This document shows positions 34,543 to 35,597 of a DNA stretch of 35,597 nucleotides, one piece after another. The translations under genes were made by a program, and so were the position numbers. The stretch comes from Gemmatimonadales bacterium (GTDB lineage: Bacteria > Gemmatimonadota > Gemmatimonadetes > Gemmatimonadales > GWC2-71-9), in the NCBI GenBank assembly GCA_025934955.1, contig JAICWE010000035.1, positions 1 to 35,597 of the forward strand, in the 5' to 3' direction. The stretch's first letter is position 1; each line of letters begins with the position of its first letter. The notes beneath the pieces are model-generated. The model was not told the DNA's origin, did not search any database, and saw nothing but the letters and a program-made list of their open reading frames with translations.

Positions 34543-35597
34543 ATGCGCCGCTTCACCGTTCTGTTGCTTCTCGCCGTCGCCCTGCGCCCGCTCGCCGCGC
34601 AGAACGTCCAGCCGTCGAGCAACGCCGAGCGGATCCTCAACGACCAGTACACCCGCTCGCACGACTACGATCTGGTGCATCAGCGGATCGAGCTGTCGAA
34701 CTTCGACTGGGATTCGCTCGCGTTCGACGGTCGTGTCGTCACAACGGTCGTGGCTCGCCGCCCCGGCCTCGACTCGCTGGTGCTGGACGCCGACTCGCTG
34801 CTCGACATCCGGACGGTGACCACGCTGCCGGCGCGCGGCCGAAGGTCGCTCGGCCTCGGCAGCGCGCACCGGGGCGACACGCTGGTGGTGCGATTCTCCC
34901 GGCCGGTGCCGTTCGGGGACACGACGCGCTTCGTCATCACCTATCACGGGCGGGTGGACAACGGGCGGGGGCTGACGTTCATCAAGGCGGAGCCGGGGCG
35001 CGCCCACCGGCCGCAGCAGATCTGGAGTCAGGGCGAGGACTTCGACAATCACCGCTGGTTCCCCACCTACGATTTCCCCAACGACAAGCTGACCTGGGAG
35101 CTGGCCGCGACGCTGCCGGCGGCATACACCCTCGTCAGCAACGGCCGCCTGGTGAGCGACGTGACCCACGGCGATTCCCACACCACGACGTGGGCCGAGG
35201 ACCATCCGGCGTCATCGTATCTGGTCTCGATGGTGATCGCGCCGCTGGCCCGGATCCGGGATAAATGGCGCACCCTGCCGGTGGACTACTACGTCTACCG
35301 CGCCGACAGCGCGCTCGCGCGGCCGCTCTTCTCCGTCACGCCCGACATGATCGACACGTACTCCCGGCTCACCGGCGTGGATTACGCCTGGCAGAAATAC
35401 GCCCAGACCACCGTCGCCGACTTCTTCGGTGGCATGGAGAACGTCAGCGCGACGACGCTGGTGGACTGGCTTCCCGACGCGCGCGCCTACCAGGACCGCC
35501 CGTGGTACCGGCACATCCTGATCCCGCACGAGCTGGCGCATCAGTGGTTCGGTGATCTCGTCACCACCGAGAACTGGGCCAACATGTGGCTCAATGA
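34543..35597 (+). CDS. M1-family (gluzincin) aminopeptidase, N-terminal part (cut by window end)
   Basis: A secreted zinc metallopeptidase; 351 codons lie in the window. The signal peptide [20 protein letters not shown] is followed by the N-terminal beta domain typical of M1 enzymes, with [20 protein letters not shown] and TLVSNGRLV. The exopeptidase motif GGMEN is at 296-300, and the zinc site [10 protein letters not shown] (His329, Glu330, His333) is followed by NWANMWLN. The window stops after the first two bases (GA) of codon 352, the expected position of the third zinc ligand, Glu. TATGTT at 34511-34516 is a weak -10-like sequence. It diverges from the kinase gene. A role in peptide scavenging outside the cytoplasm is likely. 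Confidence 0.95.
   Translation, partial: MRRFTVLLLLAVALRPLAAQNVQPSSNAERILNDQYTRSHDYDLVHQRIELSNFDWDSLAFDGRVVTTVVARRPGLDSLVLDADSLLDIRTVTTLPARGRRSLGLGSAHRGDTLVVRFSRPVPFGDTTRFVITYHGRVDNGRGLTFIKAEPGRAHRPQQIWSQGEDFDNHRWFPTYDFPNDKLTWELAATLPAAYTLVSNGRLVSDVTHGDSHTTTWAEDHPASSYLVSMVIAPLARIRDKWRTLPVDYYVYRADSALARPLFSVTPDMIDTYSRLTGVDYAWQKYAQTTVADFFGGMENVSATTLVDWLPDARAYQDRPWYRHILIPHELAHQWFGDLVTTENWANMWLN

Overview
The window is a dense, high-GC chromosomal stretch of about 30 protein genes with very short spacers. No gene-free stretch exceeds about 115 bases, and I saw no tRNA, rRNA, CRISPR array, insertion sequence or phage gene. The content suggests a Gemmatimonadota-like bacterium: two serine/threonine kinases fused to TolB/FlgO-like and TPR regions, a BTAD-type regulator, an outer-membrane porin, many GTG starts and 4-base stop/start overlaps. 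The taxonomic call is an inference from style and content, not from a marker comparison.

Region 1 (1-8636, minus strand) is a phosphate regulon. In transcription order it runs arsR-like, phoB, phoR, then an OprP-like porin, pstS, pstC, pstA and two tandem pstB genes, the last cut by the window start. Two spacers carry heptamers of the form GT(A/C)ACGG repeated on an 11-base period, one before the porin and one between pstS and pstC. I read both as Pho boxes.

Region 2 (8721-16404, plus strand) diverges from arsR and is an almost unbroken chain of overlapping genes: a secreted double 5'-nucleotidase/cyclic phosphodiesterase, an 80-residue ThiS/MoaD-like protein, adenosine deaminase, a concentrative nucleoside transporter, purine nucleoside phosphorylase and a cation diffusion facilitator. 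Together with region 1 it makes a coherent scavenging route: nucleotides are dephosphorylated outside the cytoplasm, phosphate enters by Pst, nucleosides enter by the CNT carrier, and adenosine is deaminated and phosphorolysed.

Region 3 (16377-24342) is mixed: thiD (minus), a SpoU-family RNA methyltransferase overlapping a prepilin peptidase, then a lipoprotein zinc-protease candidate and a GNAT acetyltransferase (plus), a DUF445 membrane protein (minus), and a soluble-looking kinase with TolB-like and TPR regions (plus).

Region 4 (24400-28377, plus) is the conserved translation and secretion block ffh, rpsP, rimM, trmD, rplS, rnhB, with a candidate promoter just before ffh.

Region 5 (28399-34474, minus) holds a membrane-anchored kinase translationally coupled to a BTAD/AAA regulator, then a separate hypothetical lipoprotein. 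Region 6 (34543-end, plus) is the N-terminal part of a secreted M1 aminopeptidase.

A window-wide oddity is that every in-frame TTA leucine codon I found (seven) is followed directly by a GGC or GGT glycine codon.
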